A stretch of 64,000 bases of DNA from Maridesulfovibrio sp. (GTDB lineage: Bacteria; Desulfobacterota; Desulfovibrionia; Desulfovibrionales; Desulfovibrionaceae): positions 1,495,501 through 1,559,500 of the forward strand of contig NZ_OY781616.1 of NCBI RefSeq assembly GCF_963677005.1, given 5' to 3'. Position 1 is the stretch's first letter. Every line of letters starts with the position of its first letter. The notes beneath the pieces are model-generated. The model made no database searches and was not told the origin of the DNA. It saw only the letters and a program-made list of their open reading frames with translations. The position numbers were made by a program, and so were the translations under genes. This document shows, piece after piece, positions 23,049 through 31,915 of the stretch.

Positions 23049-23228
23049 ATGAAGAAAGACAAGCGCAAAGAAAAAAGCAAGGCACCGGCAGCATGTCCTG
23101 TTCTGCTGCTGGAAAATCCGAATGAACTGTTCATAATCAGCCAAGACAACTGGAACACTCAGGACAGCCGAACCTTCATTATGAACGCAGATTTCAGGCA
23201 AATGGACTCGGCAAAGGACAAGAGATAA
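23049..23228 (+). CDS. Possible small protein, 59 residues
   Basis: Starts at an ATG with GGAGA five bases upstream. A TATAAT hexamer lies at 23005-23010, about 40 bases before the start. The product has a basic N-terminus (MKKDKRKEKSK) and a hydrophobic patch PVLLLENPNELFIIS. No family is recognised and there is no membrane span. The ribosome site and -10-like element are the only support; it could be noncoding. Confidence 0.4.
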   Translation: MKKDKRKEKSKAPAACPVLLLENPNELFIISQDNWNTQDSRTFIMNADFRQMDSAKDKR

Positions 23229-23275
23229 TATGCAGCCATACCGAAGAAAACGGAACTCGCTGAAACAGAGCACCC

Positions 23276-23319
23276 AAAAATGATCCCTCCTTTACAGATT
23301 AATCCTTAAAGGGGGGATC
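23276..23319 (-). terminator. Rho-independent terminator of the PAS/GAF kinase gene
   Basis: A 12-bp stem (GATCCCTCCTTT at 23282-23293 with 23308-23319, one T-G pair) is followed on the minus strand by ATTTTTG. It ends four bases past the kinase stop. It lies also between convergent genes and may serve weakly in the other direction. Confidence 0.65.
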
Positions 23320-23322
23320 GCC

Positions 23323-25320
23323 TTAACGGGCCCTGAAACTGATAATAAACCTGGCTCCCTTGTCCTCCTTTCTTTCCAGCGTTCCGCCTATCTGACTGAC
23401 CAGAGTATCAATAAGCACATGTCCCAGGCTTCCGGACCGTTCCAATCCGTTTGCCAACCCGACTCCATTGTCCGCTACGCTGATAATAACCAGATCACCT
23501 TCAAGAAACAGTTCCACTGAAACCTGTTTGGGTTTATCCGCGTATTCCTGCGGAAAAGCATGGCTGATAGCGTTTGTTATCAATTCGCTTACTATCAGCC
23601 CGCAAGGCAGGGCCTGCTCAATCGGCAGCATGATGGCTTCCAGTCGTGTCGAAAAATTGATTGTATTCGCCACCCCGTATGAACTGAACAACTTGAGACC
23701 CAATCCGGATATATACTGGCCGAAATCAATGCTGGTAAGGTCGTCCGAACGGTACAGCTGTTCGTGAACGTAGGCCATGGAGCGAACCCGGTCTATGCTG
23801 TGTCTGATCAGGGTAAGGTCTTTGGGGTCACTTATATAATCCGTTTGCAGATTCAGAAGGCTGCAGATGACCTGCATATTGTTTTTTACCCGGTGATGAA
23901 CTTCCTTGAGCAGGGTTTCCTTTTCACGCAGGGACTGCCGTAGTTGCTGCTCGGACTTCCTCCGACCCAGAACGTTCCACATCCCGTTAAAAAGAAGTTC
24001 AAGATTTCTGAGATTATCGCCGGTGTAATCGCCATTGCGTTTGGCAACAACAGCAACAGCAACAACCCGACCGGCCTCAAAAATGGAAAGAGCGAGATAG
24101 TTATCAACAAGGCCGTCCGGGAACGGCTGCAGACACTCATGCTGATCCACGTTGTTGCAGTAAAAAGAGGTCCTACCGGTGATGGCCTGCACCCATGAAC
24201 CGCATTCGGCAAGGTTGTCCGGTTTTGGAATAATTCCTGAAATCCCTGCCCTGTCCATACTGATCCAGTCATGGAACTGCACACTGCTGCCGTGCCCTTC
24301 AAGCCGGACAATGAAGCCGTATTCGCTCTCACTGAGTTCAATGCCGTGGCGGATGGCAAATTCAAAAAATGCATGGATGGACGTTTCATTCATATGGGCC
24401 ATTTCATACAGGGCCTTGAAGCGCTTACGATTCAGGGCGGAAGTCTTGTAGGCATCAACGCGTTCCGCGATATCCCTGGCAATGGTCAGCATTTTATTTT
24501 TCCCGCCCAGGCAGATCATGCGGGAGTTTACTTCCACGGGGAGCTGTGTTCCGTCTTTGGTTACGAGGTAGACCTCCTCGACTCCCTTGGCCCTTCCTGC
24601 GCGGTCCGGCAATCCGGCAAAAAAGGTATCGCTGCTATCGGCACGAATCTCTGCTGGAGTCATTGTCAGCAACTCCGCTCGCGAATACCCCAGCCGCTCG
24701 CAGGCGACCTTGTTGACATCGGTAAACCTTCCGTTCACTCCGTGAACAAAAATGGCATCACCTGCACCGTCAAACAAGGCACGGGACATTCTTTCGGACT
24801 GTTTAAGCTCCTGCATGATTTTGTATTCAAAAGTTATATCCGCGATGATCACCTGCATTCCCTCAGGCCTCCCCCCGGAAGAACTTAGGGGAACGAACTT
24901 CAGGCGCAGATCAAGAGGATTGCCGGAAGGCAGCTGAAGCCTGCAGTCGCACTTTTCAACATGTCCGCAGGTCCAGGCAGAAGAAAAATGTTTCTCAAAC
25001 AACTGCAGTTCCTTAGCGGGGAACAGGGACTGAAATTTAGCAATATTGAATGCCGAAAGCTCTGTCTCTAAAAGGTCGCAGGCACTTCTATTCATAAAAA
25101 CAATTTCATTCGACTGATCAAAGACAAGCACCCCCTGATCGATATTTTCAACCAGCCGGATGCAGTGACCTATCGAGGTGCGACAATCAGAATGACCAGA
25201 ACTTCCAAGCCCTGAACCGGGGGCATGACGTAAGTGGACTTTTGCCAGAACAGGACATGCCCGTTCCTGTTCCGGATCATTTTCGGGGCTCCCTTCATTG
25301 GAGTCATGGTAGGTATTCAT
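23323..25320 (-). CDS. PAS-PAS-GAF sensor histidine kinase of the HisKA_2/HWE type
   Basis: A 665-residue soluble kinase with no membrane segment. The first PAS domain is at about 48-165 (IDQGVLVFDQSNEIVFMNRSA), the second at about 177-295 (FDGAGDAIFVHGVNGRFTDVN), and a GAF-like domain at about 310-460. The dimerisation helix carries the phospho-His in LLKEVHHRVKNNMQVICSLLNL (H-R-V-K-N-N type), followed by an ATPase domain with ELITNAISHAFP and DNGVGL. The usual Desulfovibrio partner is a separate receiver; one is encoded 0.6 kb upstream. The ATG at 25320 has GGAG five bases upstream. The signal sensed is unknown. Confidence 0.88.
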   Translation of the reverse strand: MNTYHDSNEGSPENDPEQERACPVLAKVHLRHAPGSGLGSSGHSDCRTSIGHCIRLVENIDQGVLVFDQSNEIVFMNRSACDLLETELSAFNIAKFQSLFPAKELQLFEKHFSSAWTCGHVEKCDCRLQLPSGNPLDLRLKFVPLSSSGGRPEGMQVIIADITFEYKIMQELKQSERMSRALFDGAGDAIFVHGVNGRFTDVNKVACERLGYSRAELLTMTPAEIRADSSDTFFAGLPDRAGRAKGVEEVYLVTKDGTQLPVEVNSRMICLGGKNKMLTIARDIAERVDAYKTSALNRKRFKALYEMAHMNETSIHAFFEFAIRHGIELSESEYGFIVRLEGHGSSVQFHDWISMDRAGISGIIPKPDNLAECGSWVQAITGRTSFYCNNVDQHECLQPFPDGLVDNYLALSIFEAGRVVAVAVVAKRNGDYTGDNLRNLELLFNGMWNVLGRRKSEQQLRQSLREKETLLKEVHHRVKNNMQVICSLLNLQTDYISDPKDLTLIRHSIDRVRSMAYVHEQLYRSDDLTSIDFGQYISGLGLKLFSSYGVANTINFSTRLEAIMLPIEQALPCGLIVSELITNAISHAFPQEYADKPKQVSVELFLEGDLVIISVADNGVGLANGLERSGSLGHVLIDTLVSQIGGTLERKEDKGARFIISFRAR

Positions 25321-25393
25321 TTTTACTCCGAAGACACGCGGTAAATACTGATCCGGATATTACAATAATCCACCCGGACCAGCTGTATCTCGG

Positions 25394-25780
25394 CTATAAA
25401 TTCTTTTTTATCGCAGCCAGAATGCGGGAAGACGCCTGTTCATCACCGAGAATTCCGTAACGCACGGTCACCTCGGTAACCTTGGACGAGGAACTGCTCA
25501 AATCAATATAAACGGTTGTATCAACATCGACAGCTTTGATTGATGCGTCACTGAGCCTTTTCTTGGCGCTGTCTATTTTGAGATTAAGTTCCTTGCAGGC
25601 TGCAATAGCGGACTTATAGGTAGTGCCCAGATCGGCATTATACTTTTGCGTGGCTTTTCCTGCAACATATACATATGTTCCGCCGGCAGCAGCACCACCC
25701 AGCAGAACAACTCCGCAACCGGAAACAGATAGACAGAGGAAAATCATGAGAACCAGTGAAGTAATCTTTTTAACAGACAT
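25394..25780 (-). CDS. DUF3568 family lipoprotein
   Basis: A 128-residue small lipoprotein. The signal peptide (1-21) ends in a lipobox LSVSGC, with Cys22 lipidated. The mature part begins with a Gly/Ala-rich stretch (GVVLLGGAAAGGTYVYVAGK) and continues with the DUF3568 core ending VRYGILGDEQASSRILAAIKKNL. The function of the family is unknown; members are common in delta-proteobacteria and are thought to sit in the periplasmic face of a membrane. It lies 73 bases upstream of the kinase gene on the same strand and may be co-transcribed. Confidence 0.82.
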   Translation of the reverse strand: MSVKKITSLVLMIFLCLSVSGCGVVLLGGAAAGGTYVYVAGKATQKYNADLGTTYKSAIAACKELNLKIDSAKKRLSDASIKAVDVDTTVYIDLSSSSSKVTEVTVRYGILGDEQASSRILAAIKKNL

Positions 25781-25900
25781 TGGTCAATTCTCCCTTCAGA
25801 TATATTAAACAGGTTCATAAGCGGTGTCGGGACGAATATGTACCACACTTAACCGTCCGTCAACTCCATAGGTCCGGCAATGGATCCAATTACCACAAAC

Positions 25901-25928
25901 AAAAAAAGCGGCCTAAAACGACCGCTTT
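25901..25928 (-). terminator. Rho-independent terminator of the receiver gene
   Basis: A 7-bp stem (AAAGCGG at 25905-25911, CCGCTTT at 25922-25928) runs into a long T-tract on the minus strand. It lies 24 bases past the receiver gene stop. Confidence 0.75.
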
Positions 25929-25951
25929 GAAAACAAAATTATTGCTGTGGA

Positions 25952-26347
25952 TTAAAGGATGTGATTTTCACGTAGTTCGCTCATGACATGAACTTTATTG
26001 AACGGCTTCACTATATAACAACTGGCATATCCTTTAAAAAAGGCCTGACTGACGTTCTTGGTATCCTTCAAAGAGGTAATCATTACCAGCTTGAATTCAT
26101 CCGGACCGGTTACAAGCAGTTCCTTTTCCAGTTCACGCAATTTACGTGTAGCCTCATGCCCATCCATTTCAGGCATAAGGATATCCATAAAAACAGTGGT
26201 ATACGGTTCATTTTCCTCATGCGCTTTTCTGTACATATCAATCGCCTCTGCACCGCTGAAAGCGGCTTCGCAGCGTGCATACGGCGACAAAAGCTGTGTT
26301 AAATACATATGGACGGCTTCATCATCATCAATAATCAGGAACCTCAT
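25952..26347 (-). CDS. Single-domain response regulator (CheY-like)
   Basis: A 131-residue receiver with no output domain. The acidic pocket is D7-D9 (IDDD), the phosphoacceptor Asp55 is in FMDILMPEMDG, the switch Thr/Ser is in MITS (90-92), and the conserved Lys114 is in VKPF. Such stand-alone receivers relay phosphate or bind targets such as flagellar switches or other kinases. The start is the ATG at 26347. It has its own terminator, so it is probably monocistronic. Pairing with the PAS/GAF kinase 0.6 kb away is possible but unproven. Confidence 0.9.
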   Translation of the reverse strand: MRFLIIDDDEAVHMYLTQLLSPYARCEAAFSGAEAIDMYRKAHEENEPYTTVFMDILMPEMDGHEATRKLRELEKELLVTGPDEFKLVMITSLKDTKNVSQAFFKGYASCYIVKPFNKVHVMSELRENHIL

Positions 26348-26481
26348 ACGCCCTCACTTCCTTATTATGCTTATGGCAGACAATTATCCATCTGAAAGAT
26401 TAACTTCAAGAATAAAGAAAAGATAAATGCATAGCAACCAGGAAAAATATTTATTTCACAAAAGATAAAAAAACATACCGG

Positions 26482-26517
26482 AAAAGAAAACGCCGCCCCT
26501 CTTACAAGGAACGGCGC
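26482..26517 (-). terminator. Rho-independent terminator of the CoA-disulfide reductase-like gene
   Basis: On the minus strand CGCCGTTCC pairs with GGGGCGGCG (with T-G pairs) around an 8-base loop, then TTTTCTTTTC follows. It lies 25 bases after the gene's stop. Confidence 0.7.
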
Positions 26518-26541
26518 TCATATCAACTATCAGGGCTTAAA

Positions 26542-28248
26542 CTAGATGTCCACTCCGTAAGCCTTGATGACGGCCATCCCGCCATGTGTATTGAGAACTT
26601 CCTTGAAGCCAAGAGCGTCAAGCATTACCTGCGCTTCATAGGAACGGCCTCCGGTATTGCACACGAGAACAAGTTTCTTGTCGCGTGGAATCTCATCATA
26701 GCGTTGCGGAATTTCACCCTGCGGAACATTGTGCCAGTATTCCGGATATTTTTCCAGGAAAGGCTCGGCATCAGCATGTTCGCGGACATCAAGGAAACAA
26801 TAATCGCCGCTTTCACGGTCAGCCCAGTACTCTGCGAAAATATCCGGACCTTGTCCGTGGTTCATTCCGGAAAGAGCGTTATCCGCCATATTTGCAATGG
26901 CGTTCAGAACGTCCATTGCCGATGCGAACGGCGGGGAGTAAGCGACCTCAAGGTTGCTGACATCCTCGATTTTGGGCTGAAATTTCATTATTGCAGCAAC
27001 CGCGTTGATGCGGCCGACCATGGCATCGCCACCGGCGGAAAATCCCTGAATACCCAGAACCCTGCGCGTGGCCTTGTCCACTACCATTTCAAGGGTCATC
27101 ATGTCCTTTTCAGGATAGAAATGAGCCCTGTCCGCCATAATGAGCATTACGCTTACGGCATCGAATCCGGCCTGCCTTGCAGCACCGAGACTCATTCCTG
27201 TTCCGGACATGGCCCGTTCGAAAATCTTCACTACCCAGGAACCTGCTGCAGGAGGAAATTTTTCATCATGCCCGGCAAGGTTGCCGCCGATTACACGGCC
27301 CTGCCTGTTGGCCATTGAACCCATGGGAAGAAACATGGGGTCACCTGTTACCGCATTCTTGATGATAACGCAGTCCCCGCCTGCAAAAATCAGCGGATCG
27401 GAAGTCCGCATGGCCTCGTCGACGATGATACCGCCGCGTTCGCTGCACTCAAGTCCGCATTCACGGGCCAGCTTGTCGTTGGGGATAACTCCGGCCGAGA
27501 TGATAACCAGATCAGCCTCAACCTCGCCTCCGGCAGTGACAACCTTTTCAACCTTGCCGTTGCCTTCAATGCTTGAAACTGTCTGACCGAGAACGAAATT
27601 GACGCCCTGCTCTTCCATATGAAGCTGGCCCATTCTTGCCAGAACAGGGCTGCACATACGCGGAAGAATCTGATCGAAAATTTCTATAACAGTGGTCTCT
27701 ATACCCCACATGTCGGCAAAGGATTCAGCCATTTCAAGGCCGATGAACCCGGCGCCGACCACAACGGCCTTGCCGTATTTACCCTGAGTTATGCCCTGCT
27801 TGATGCGTTCAGCGTCATGCATGTTGCCGACGTAAAAAACGTTCTCAAGATCTTCACCCGGCAGGTTGAGTTTGCGGGGGGTCGCGCCGGTGCCGATTAC
27901 GAGCTGATCGTAATCGAGGACGCTTTCCTCTCCGGTCTTTAAATTTTTGATGTGGACCTGCTTGTTGGCGCGGTCGATACTGGTTGCTTCCGTGGAAGAA
28001 AGCACATCGACTCCCTTGATATCCTTGAAAAAGGGTTCATCGCGCACCATGTGAAAAGCCGTGCTGCGGAGCTGGTTTGCTTCCGAAACATCACCGGATA
28101 CAAAATAAGGTATTCCGCAACCGCCGTATGAAAATACATCATCTCTATCAATGAGTGTGACCTTTGCGTCCTGCCTGATGCGCTTGAAGCGACAGGCAGC
28201 CTTGGGACCAAGCGCAACGGCACCTATGACAACTACATGTTCTGACAT
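26542..28248 (-). CDS. CoA-disulfide reductase-like flavoprotein with C-terminal rhodanese domain
   Basis: A 568-residue FAD/NAD(P)-dependent disulfide or polysulfide reductase fused to rhodanese. An N-terminal FAD site begins VVVIGAVALGPKAA; redox Cys44 lies in SYGGCGIPYFVSG, the signature of single-cysteine CoA-disulfide reductases. The NAD site is AVVVGAGFIGLEMAE (about 165) and the second FAD motif is IFAGGDC. The dimerisation domain runs to about 450, and the rhodanese part (about 470-568) has active-site Cys530 in VCNTGGRS. Related CoADR-rhodanese fusions reduce CoA per/polysulfides or elemental sulfur, fitting a sulfate reducer; the real substrate is not determinable here. The ATG at 28248 begins the FAD site directly. 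It is monocistronic, with its own terminator. Confidence 0.88.
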   Translation of the reverse strand: MSEHVVVIGAVALGPKAACRFKRIRQDAKVTLIDRDDVFSYGGCGIPYFVSGDVSEANQLRSTAFHMVRDEPFFKDIKGVDVLSSTEATSIDRANKQVHIKNLKTGEESVLDYDQLVIGTGATPRKLNLPGEDLENVFYVGNMHDAERIKQGITQGKYGKAVVVGAGFIGLEMAESFADMWGIETTVIEIFDQILPRMCSPVLARMGQLHMEEQGVNFVLGQTVSSIEGNGKVEKVVTAGGEVEADLVIISAGVIPNDKLARECGLECSERGGIIVDEAMRTSDPLIFAGGDCVIIKNAVTGDPMFLPMGSMANRQGRVIGGNLAGHDEKFPPAAGSWVVKIFERAMSGTGMSLGAARQAGFDAVSVMLIMADRAHFYPEKDMMTLEMVVDKATRRVLGIQGFSAGGDAMVGRINAVAAIMKFQPKIEDVSNLEVAYSPPFASAMDVLNAIANMADNALSGMNHGQGPDIFAEYWADRESGDYCFLDVREHADAEPFLEKYPEYWHNVPQGEIPQRYDEIPRDKKLVLVCNTGGRSYEAQVMLDALGFKEVLNTHGGMAVIKAYGVDI

Positions 28249-28420
28249 GAACCGAACCTCTGCGTTGAGATTAACATTACTCCTGAACCTAGAACGTCCA
28301 GAAGAGGAATTGTCTTTGGTTTAGCAACTAATCATTTTACGGAATAAACGCAAGCGGATGGACTGATAAACATCGGTTGCATTCAGCAGAAAAAGCTCTT
28401 TTGAACATGGAGATAAACGA

Positions 28421-28454
28421 AAAAAAAGACGGGAACCGGTATACCGATTCCCGC
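28421..28454 (-). terminator. Rho-independent terminator after the copper chaperone gene
   Basis: A near-perfect stem (CGGGAA, bulge, CGGTATACCG, bulge, TTCCCG) is followed on the minus strand by a run of eight T after GTC. It lies about 30 bases past the chaperone stop and likely ends the whole tat-his operon. Confidence 0.8.
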
Positions 28455-28484
28455 CATACTTAATAACAACAGTCAGAAAAGGTC

Positions 28485-28691
28485 CTACTTAACCTCTCCG
28501 GCTTCAAAACCGATCTTGTTGATGATTTCCTTCACCTTTTCAGGATCGACAGGAGCAGCTTCTTCAAAAGTGGCGCTGGCGTCATCAAGGCTGACCTTAA
28601 CATCCGTTACACCTTCAAGGCCGCTCAGAGCCTTTTCAACGGACGCTACACAATGCATGCAACTCATACCCTTTACTTCGACTTTTTTCAT
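28485..28691 (-). CDS. Heavy-metal-associated (CopZ-like) chaperone
   Basis: A 68-residue HMA-domain protein that binds Cu(I) or a similar soft metal in the cytoplasm. The metal site is GMSCMHC (residues 8-14), followed by the alpha-beta fold ending VKEIINKIGFEAGEVK. Start ATG at 28691 is preceded by GGAGAGG-like sequence (AACGGAGAGGATT). It lies 41 bases after the hisA stop on the same strand and is probably the last gene of that transcript. No copper-exporting ATPase is visible in the window. Confidence 0.9.
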   Translation of the reverse strand: MKKVEVKGMSCMHCVASVEKALSGLEGVTDVKVSLDDASATFEEAAPVDPEKVKEIINKIGFEAGEVK

Positions 28692-28732
28692 AATCCTCTC
28701 CGTTGAATCAGAGTTGATAAAATAAATTCAGA

Positions 28733-29461
28733 CTAGTTATTCTGCAGCCATTCAATGGCTTCTGCGAAATCAAGAGAACCGGTATAAATGGCCCTGCCGG
28801 AAATCGCACCTTCAAGCCCCTTGGGAGCGAGCGGATACAGATTTATTATATCTTCAAGGGTAGCAACACCTCCGGCGGCAATTACCGGAAGCTTAGTTTT
28901 GGCACAAAGATCGGAAAGAGCGTTGACATTCACTCCGGTCTGCATGCCGTCCCTGCTGATATCCGTGTAAATAATAAACGCAGCACCGGCGGATTCAATC
29001 CGGGGGAGAATGTCGAAGACCGATATTCCGGCATCCTCAACCCACCCTCTGGACTTCAGCTGTCCGTTTACAGCGTCAAGGGATACACCGATCTGGCCCG
29101 GAAATTTTGCACACAGTTCGGCAAATGTTTTCTCATCCTCAAGAGCCATGGTCCCGATAATCAAACGCTTAACACCGGCTTCAATGTACTTGGAGGCGGT
29201 AGCTATATCGCGGATGCCTCCTCCAAGCTGAACGGGTATGCTCAATTGGGAACATATTTTCCGGATCAGTTCAAAATTCTTGGGAACTCCGCTGAACGCA
29301 CCGTCCAGATCTACTACGTGCAGATACTGTGCGCCCTGGTTTTCCCAGTAATTTGCCTGGGCAACAGGGTCGCTGGAAAAAACAGTAACGGCGTCAGCCT
29401 GTCCCTGAGAAAGGCGTACACACACGCCGTCCTTGATATCCACCGCGGGAAAAATAATCAT
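28733..29461 (-). CDS. hisA: ProFAR isomerase (HisA)
   Basis: Phosphoribosylformimino-5-aminoimidazole carboxamide ribotide isomerase, 242 residues, a histidine synthesis step. It is a TIM barrel with catalytic Asp8 in FPAVDIKDG and Asp near 130 (SLDAVNGQL in the middle). Phosphate-binding Gly-rich loops QLGGGIRD and [12 protein letters not shown], with [13 protein letters not shown] near the C-terminus, are typical. It shares the ATGA overlap with the lipoprotein gene upstream (start 29461). It sits in an operon with hisB but the rest of the his pathway is not in this window. Confidence 0.96.
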   Translation of the reverse strand: MIIFPAVDIKDGVCVRLSQGQADAVTVFSSDPVAQANYWENQGAQYLHVVDLDGAFSGVPKNFELIRKICSQLSIPVQLGGGIRDIATASKYIEAGVKRLIIGTMALEDEKTFAELCAKFPGQIGVSLDAVNGQLKSRGWVEDAGISVFDILPRIESAGAAFIIYTDISRDGMQTGVNVNALSDLCAKTKLPVIAAGGVATLEDIINLYPLAPKGLEGAISGRAIYTGSLDFAEAIEWLQNN

Positions 29462-30117
29462 AAACCAAGCTCCGTAAGTCCAGTCTCAAGGGCCTCGTCA
29501 GCAAGCTCCATGGCCTTGACCCATTTGCCTCCGCGTTTGAAAAACGTATCCGCGTTCAGCATATTCGCCGTAAGGGGCTGCTGGGTTTCGTCAAAATGGT
29601 AGCGTCTGACAATACGCTTGTTGTTAACATCAATAAGGTACAGGTCTAGAATAACGGATGCAGGCTGGATGTTGTAATCCGCCTTTTTCATTCCGCGAAG
29701 ATCCTGCCAGAAAATAACCTGCGGGACCAGAATGTAATCGGCTGTCATGCATTCCCCTACTTTTATCCAATAAGAAAATGCGGCCTCACGCCGGGACCCC
29801 ATATTTTCAAAAACCTCAATTTCCTGACATTGTCTTGTAATTGCCGGACGGGCGTACCCTTTCACGCCATGACGGGCAAGAACCGCGACCATTTTCTCAT
29901 CCAGCTGCTGCAGAACCTCCGGCTTGATAGGCTGACCTTCATGGGGAAGGTAGCCGGCCAGAAGCTCCCAGTTGAAAACAGGATTGGTAAAACCTGCCAC
30001 AGCGATGGTTCCCACCGGGCGCGGCAGCTTCACAATCTCACTCTTGCTGGCACAACCGTTCAGGAACGCCAGAGACAAAACACAAATCAGGATAAGGGGA
30101 AAAACTCTTTTCATCAT
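29458..30117 (-). CDS. Lipoprotein of unknown function between hisB and hisA
   Basis: A 219-residue protein with a signal peptide and lipobox LAFLNGC (Cys22), so anchored in a membrane. The mature part has [24 protein letters not shown], an Asp/Glu-Arg-rich middle and a predicted beta-rich region ([27 protein letters not shown]). I do not recognise the family. It overlaps hisB by one base and hisA by four, so it is translated in step with histidine genes. The two adjacent ATG codons at 30117 and 30114 are both possible starts. It may relate to the Tat or envelope genes upstream rather than to histidine. Confidence 0.75.
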   Translation of the reverse strand: MMKRVFPLILICVLSLAFLNGCASKSEIVKLPRPVGTIAVAGFTNPVFNWELLAGYLPHEGQPIKPEVLQQLDEKMVAVLARHGVKGYARPAITRQCQEIEVFENMGSRREAAFSYWIKVGECMTADYILVPQVIFWQDLRGMKKADYNIQPASVILDLYLIDVNNKRIVRRYHFDETQQPLTANMLNADTFFKRGGKWVKAMELADEALETGLTELGL

Positions 30118-30704
30118 CAGTCGAGACTCCCTTTTGTACTGGAAACACCTCGTCTTTCAACGGCCAGAGCATTGCGGAAAGCAAGCCCCAGAGCCTTGAA
30201 CGCACCTTCCAGAAGGTGGTGCCCGTTGCGTCCGTATTCGAACTTGATGTGCAGATTCATTCCTGCCTTGAAGGCAAGGGATTTGAAAAATTCACGCCAG
30301 ACATCCTTCTCGTCCCCGGCGATAATCGGGGGCAACATGTCGTCATCATACACAAGATAGGCTCTACCGGAAAGGTCAATAACAACCTCCACAAGGGCTT
30401 CATCCATGGGGACCTTGGCAAAACCGATACGGTTGATGCCCTTGCGGTCGCCCATGGCTTCCTGAATGGCCTGCCCCATAACCAGGGCAATATCCTCCAG
30501 AGTATGATGCGAATCGATTTCAAGGTCTCCCTTGCACTTGAGATCAAGATCAAAACCGGCCCAGAAACTCATGAGAGTGAGCATGTGGTCGGCAAACCCG
30601 ACTCCGGTCGAGATGGAGGTCTGCCCGTTCCCGTCCAGATTTATGGTCAGGGCAATATCCGTTTCCTTTGTTGTGCGGGAAATCGATGCGGATCTCTGTG
30701 ACAA
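30117..30704 (-). CDS. hisB: Imidazoleglycerol-phosphate dehydratase (HisB)
   Basis: The dehydratase of histidine synthesis, 195 residues, single-function form. The two metal-binding His pairs are in [19 protein letters not shown] and [14 protein letters not shown], all intact. I chose the TTG at 30704 because AGAGAGG lies six bases upstream; the frame extends to a TTG at 30710 that touches the ribosome site. It lies 35 bases after tatC and overlaps the lipoprotein start by one base. The product of this step is later used by HisC, which is not in this window. Confidence 0.95.
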   Translation of the reverse strand: MSQRSASISRTTKETDIALTINLDGNGQTSISTGVGFADHMLTLMSFWAGFDLDLKCKGDLEIDSHHTLEDIALVMGQAIQEAMGDRKGINRIGFAKVPMDEALVEVVIDLSGRAYLVYDDDMLPPIIAGDEKDVWREFFKSLAFKAGMNLHIKFEYGRNGHHLLEGAFKALGLAFRNALAVERRGVSSTKGSLD

Positions 30705-30739
30705 AATCAACCTCTCTTATATTGTGCCGCCGTGGGGCA

Positions 30740-31915
30740 TTACATTTCAATCATATCTTCTTCGTAGCCCGAACTTTTGGAAACCGACTTATCCTTCCGG
30801 GATTTTTCAGAATCCACATCCGCGTTTTCAGCCGAAGCAGGAGATTCATCCGGTTTAGTTCCGGCATCAGCTTGCTCATGTCCGGCCTGATCTTCACCGG
30901 AAGGTCCGGGAGAATCCGGTCCGGAATCATCAGGTCCTCCGGCTTGCTTCTTAGCCTTGCGTCCGCCGCGTTTACCGAAGAAGTAGGCTACCCATATGCC
31001 TATTTCATACAGCAGGATAAGCGGTGCGGCCATCAGCGTCTGAGTCATGACATCCGGCGGAGTCAGGATAGCTGAGCAGATGAAACATACCAGTATGGCA
31101 TATTTACGCTTGCTGCGAAGCCCTTCAGCCGTGACTACACCCAGACGGGCGAGAAAGAAAATAAACAGCGGAAGCTCGAAAATCACACCGAAGGCAAAGA
31201 GGAGTTTGAGCGAAAAGCCCAGATACTCATTCAGGGTGGGCATCGGCCTGATGAACTCATCGGCAAAGCCCATAAAAAACTCACATCCGAAGGGAAACAC
31301 CACATAATATCCGAAAAGTGCTCCTCCCACGAAGAAAAATGCGGAAAGAAAAGCCAGCGGGATCATCCATTTCCGCTCATGCTCGTAAAGCCCCGGCGCA
31401 ATGAATCCCCATACCTGGGAAAAGATGTACGGCGAGACTGCAAAAATCCCGGCGACAAAGGCCACTTTCAAGTAAGTTACAAACCCTTCGGGCAGGGAAG
31501 TAAAAATGAGTGTGGAGTTTTCCGGCAGAACCGCCACCAGCGGAGCCATGAGCAGAGAGAAAAGAGGCTTGGCAAAAGAATAACAGGCCAGAAAACCGAC
31601 TGCACAGGCTATGAAAATTCGTATGAAACGCTTGCGCAGTTCCTCAAGGTGCTCAAGAAAAGTCATGGGAGCTTCGTCTTCATCAAGCTCCTCATCATCT
31701 TCCTCAGCATCCCCGCTGTCCGCTGCTACAATATCGCCGTTGCTTTCGGCAGGAAGGGCGGTTTCCGAATCCGTCCCGCTATTGCCGCCGTTACCGGCCG
31801 CGTCTTCAGCGTCTTCTGGATTTTCCCCGGACTGTTCAGAGGGTTCTTCAACCTTTTCCGTTTCTTCGGGGTTCTCCTTTTCTAATTCGTGCGAATCTTT
31901 CTCCGCCGGACTCAT
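30740..31915 (-). CDS. tatC: TatC with long acidic N- and C-terminal extensions
   Basis: Core subunit of twin-arginine protein export, which moves folded cofactor-containing proteins such as hydrogenases. It has 391 residues while TatC is usually about 240-260. The family core runs from about residue 84 (MTFLEHLEELRKRF) to 316, with six hydrophobic segments and the conserved FxP/Glu region EHERKWM. The first 83 residues are almost wholly Glu/Asp/Ser/Gly/Ala, and the last 75 are hydrophilic and rich in Gly, Asp, Glu and Lys. The extended start is supported by AAGG before the ATG at 31915, which overlaps the tatB stop by four bases (ATGA). An internal start at 31666 lacks a ribosome site. Confidence 0.92.
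   Translation of the reverse strand: MSPAEKDSHELEKENPEETEKVEEPSEQSGENPEDAEDAAGNGGNSGTDSETALPAESNGDIVAADSGDAEEDDEELDEDEAPMTFLEHLEELRKRFIRIFIACAVGFLACYSFAKPLFSLLMAPLVAVLPENSTLIFTSLPEGFVTYLKVAFVAGIFAVSPYIFSQVWGFIAPGLYEHERKWMIPLAFLSAFFFVGGALFGYYVVFPFGCEFFMGFADEFIRPMPTLNEYLGFSLKLLFAFGVIFELPLFIFFLARLGVVTAEGLRSKRKYAILVCFICSAILTPPDVMTQTLMAAPLILLYEIGIWVAYFFGKRGGRKAKKQAGGPDDSGPDSPGPSGEDQAGHEQADAGTKPDESPASAENADVDSEKSRKDKSVSKSSGYEEDMIEM

Noticed and set aside
31666-31915. Treating the acidic N-terminus of TatC as untranslated, with a start at 31666
   Set aside because: No ribosome site precedes 31666, while AAGG precedes the ATG at 31915 and the ATGA overlap with tatB supports coupling.
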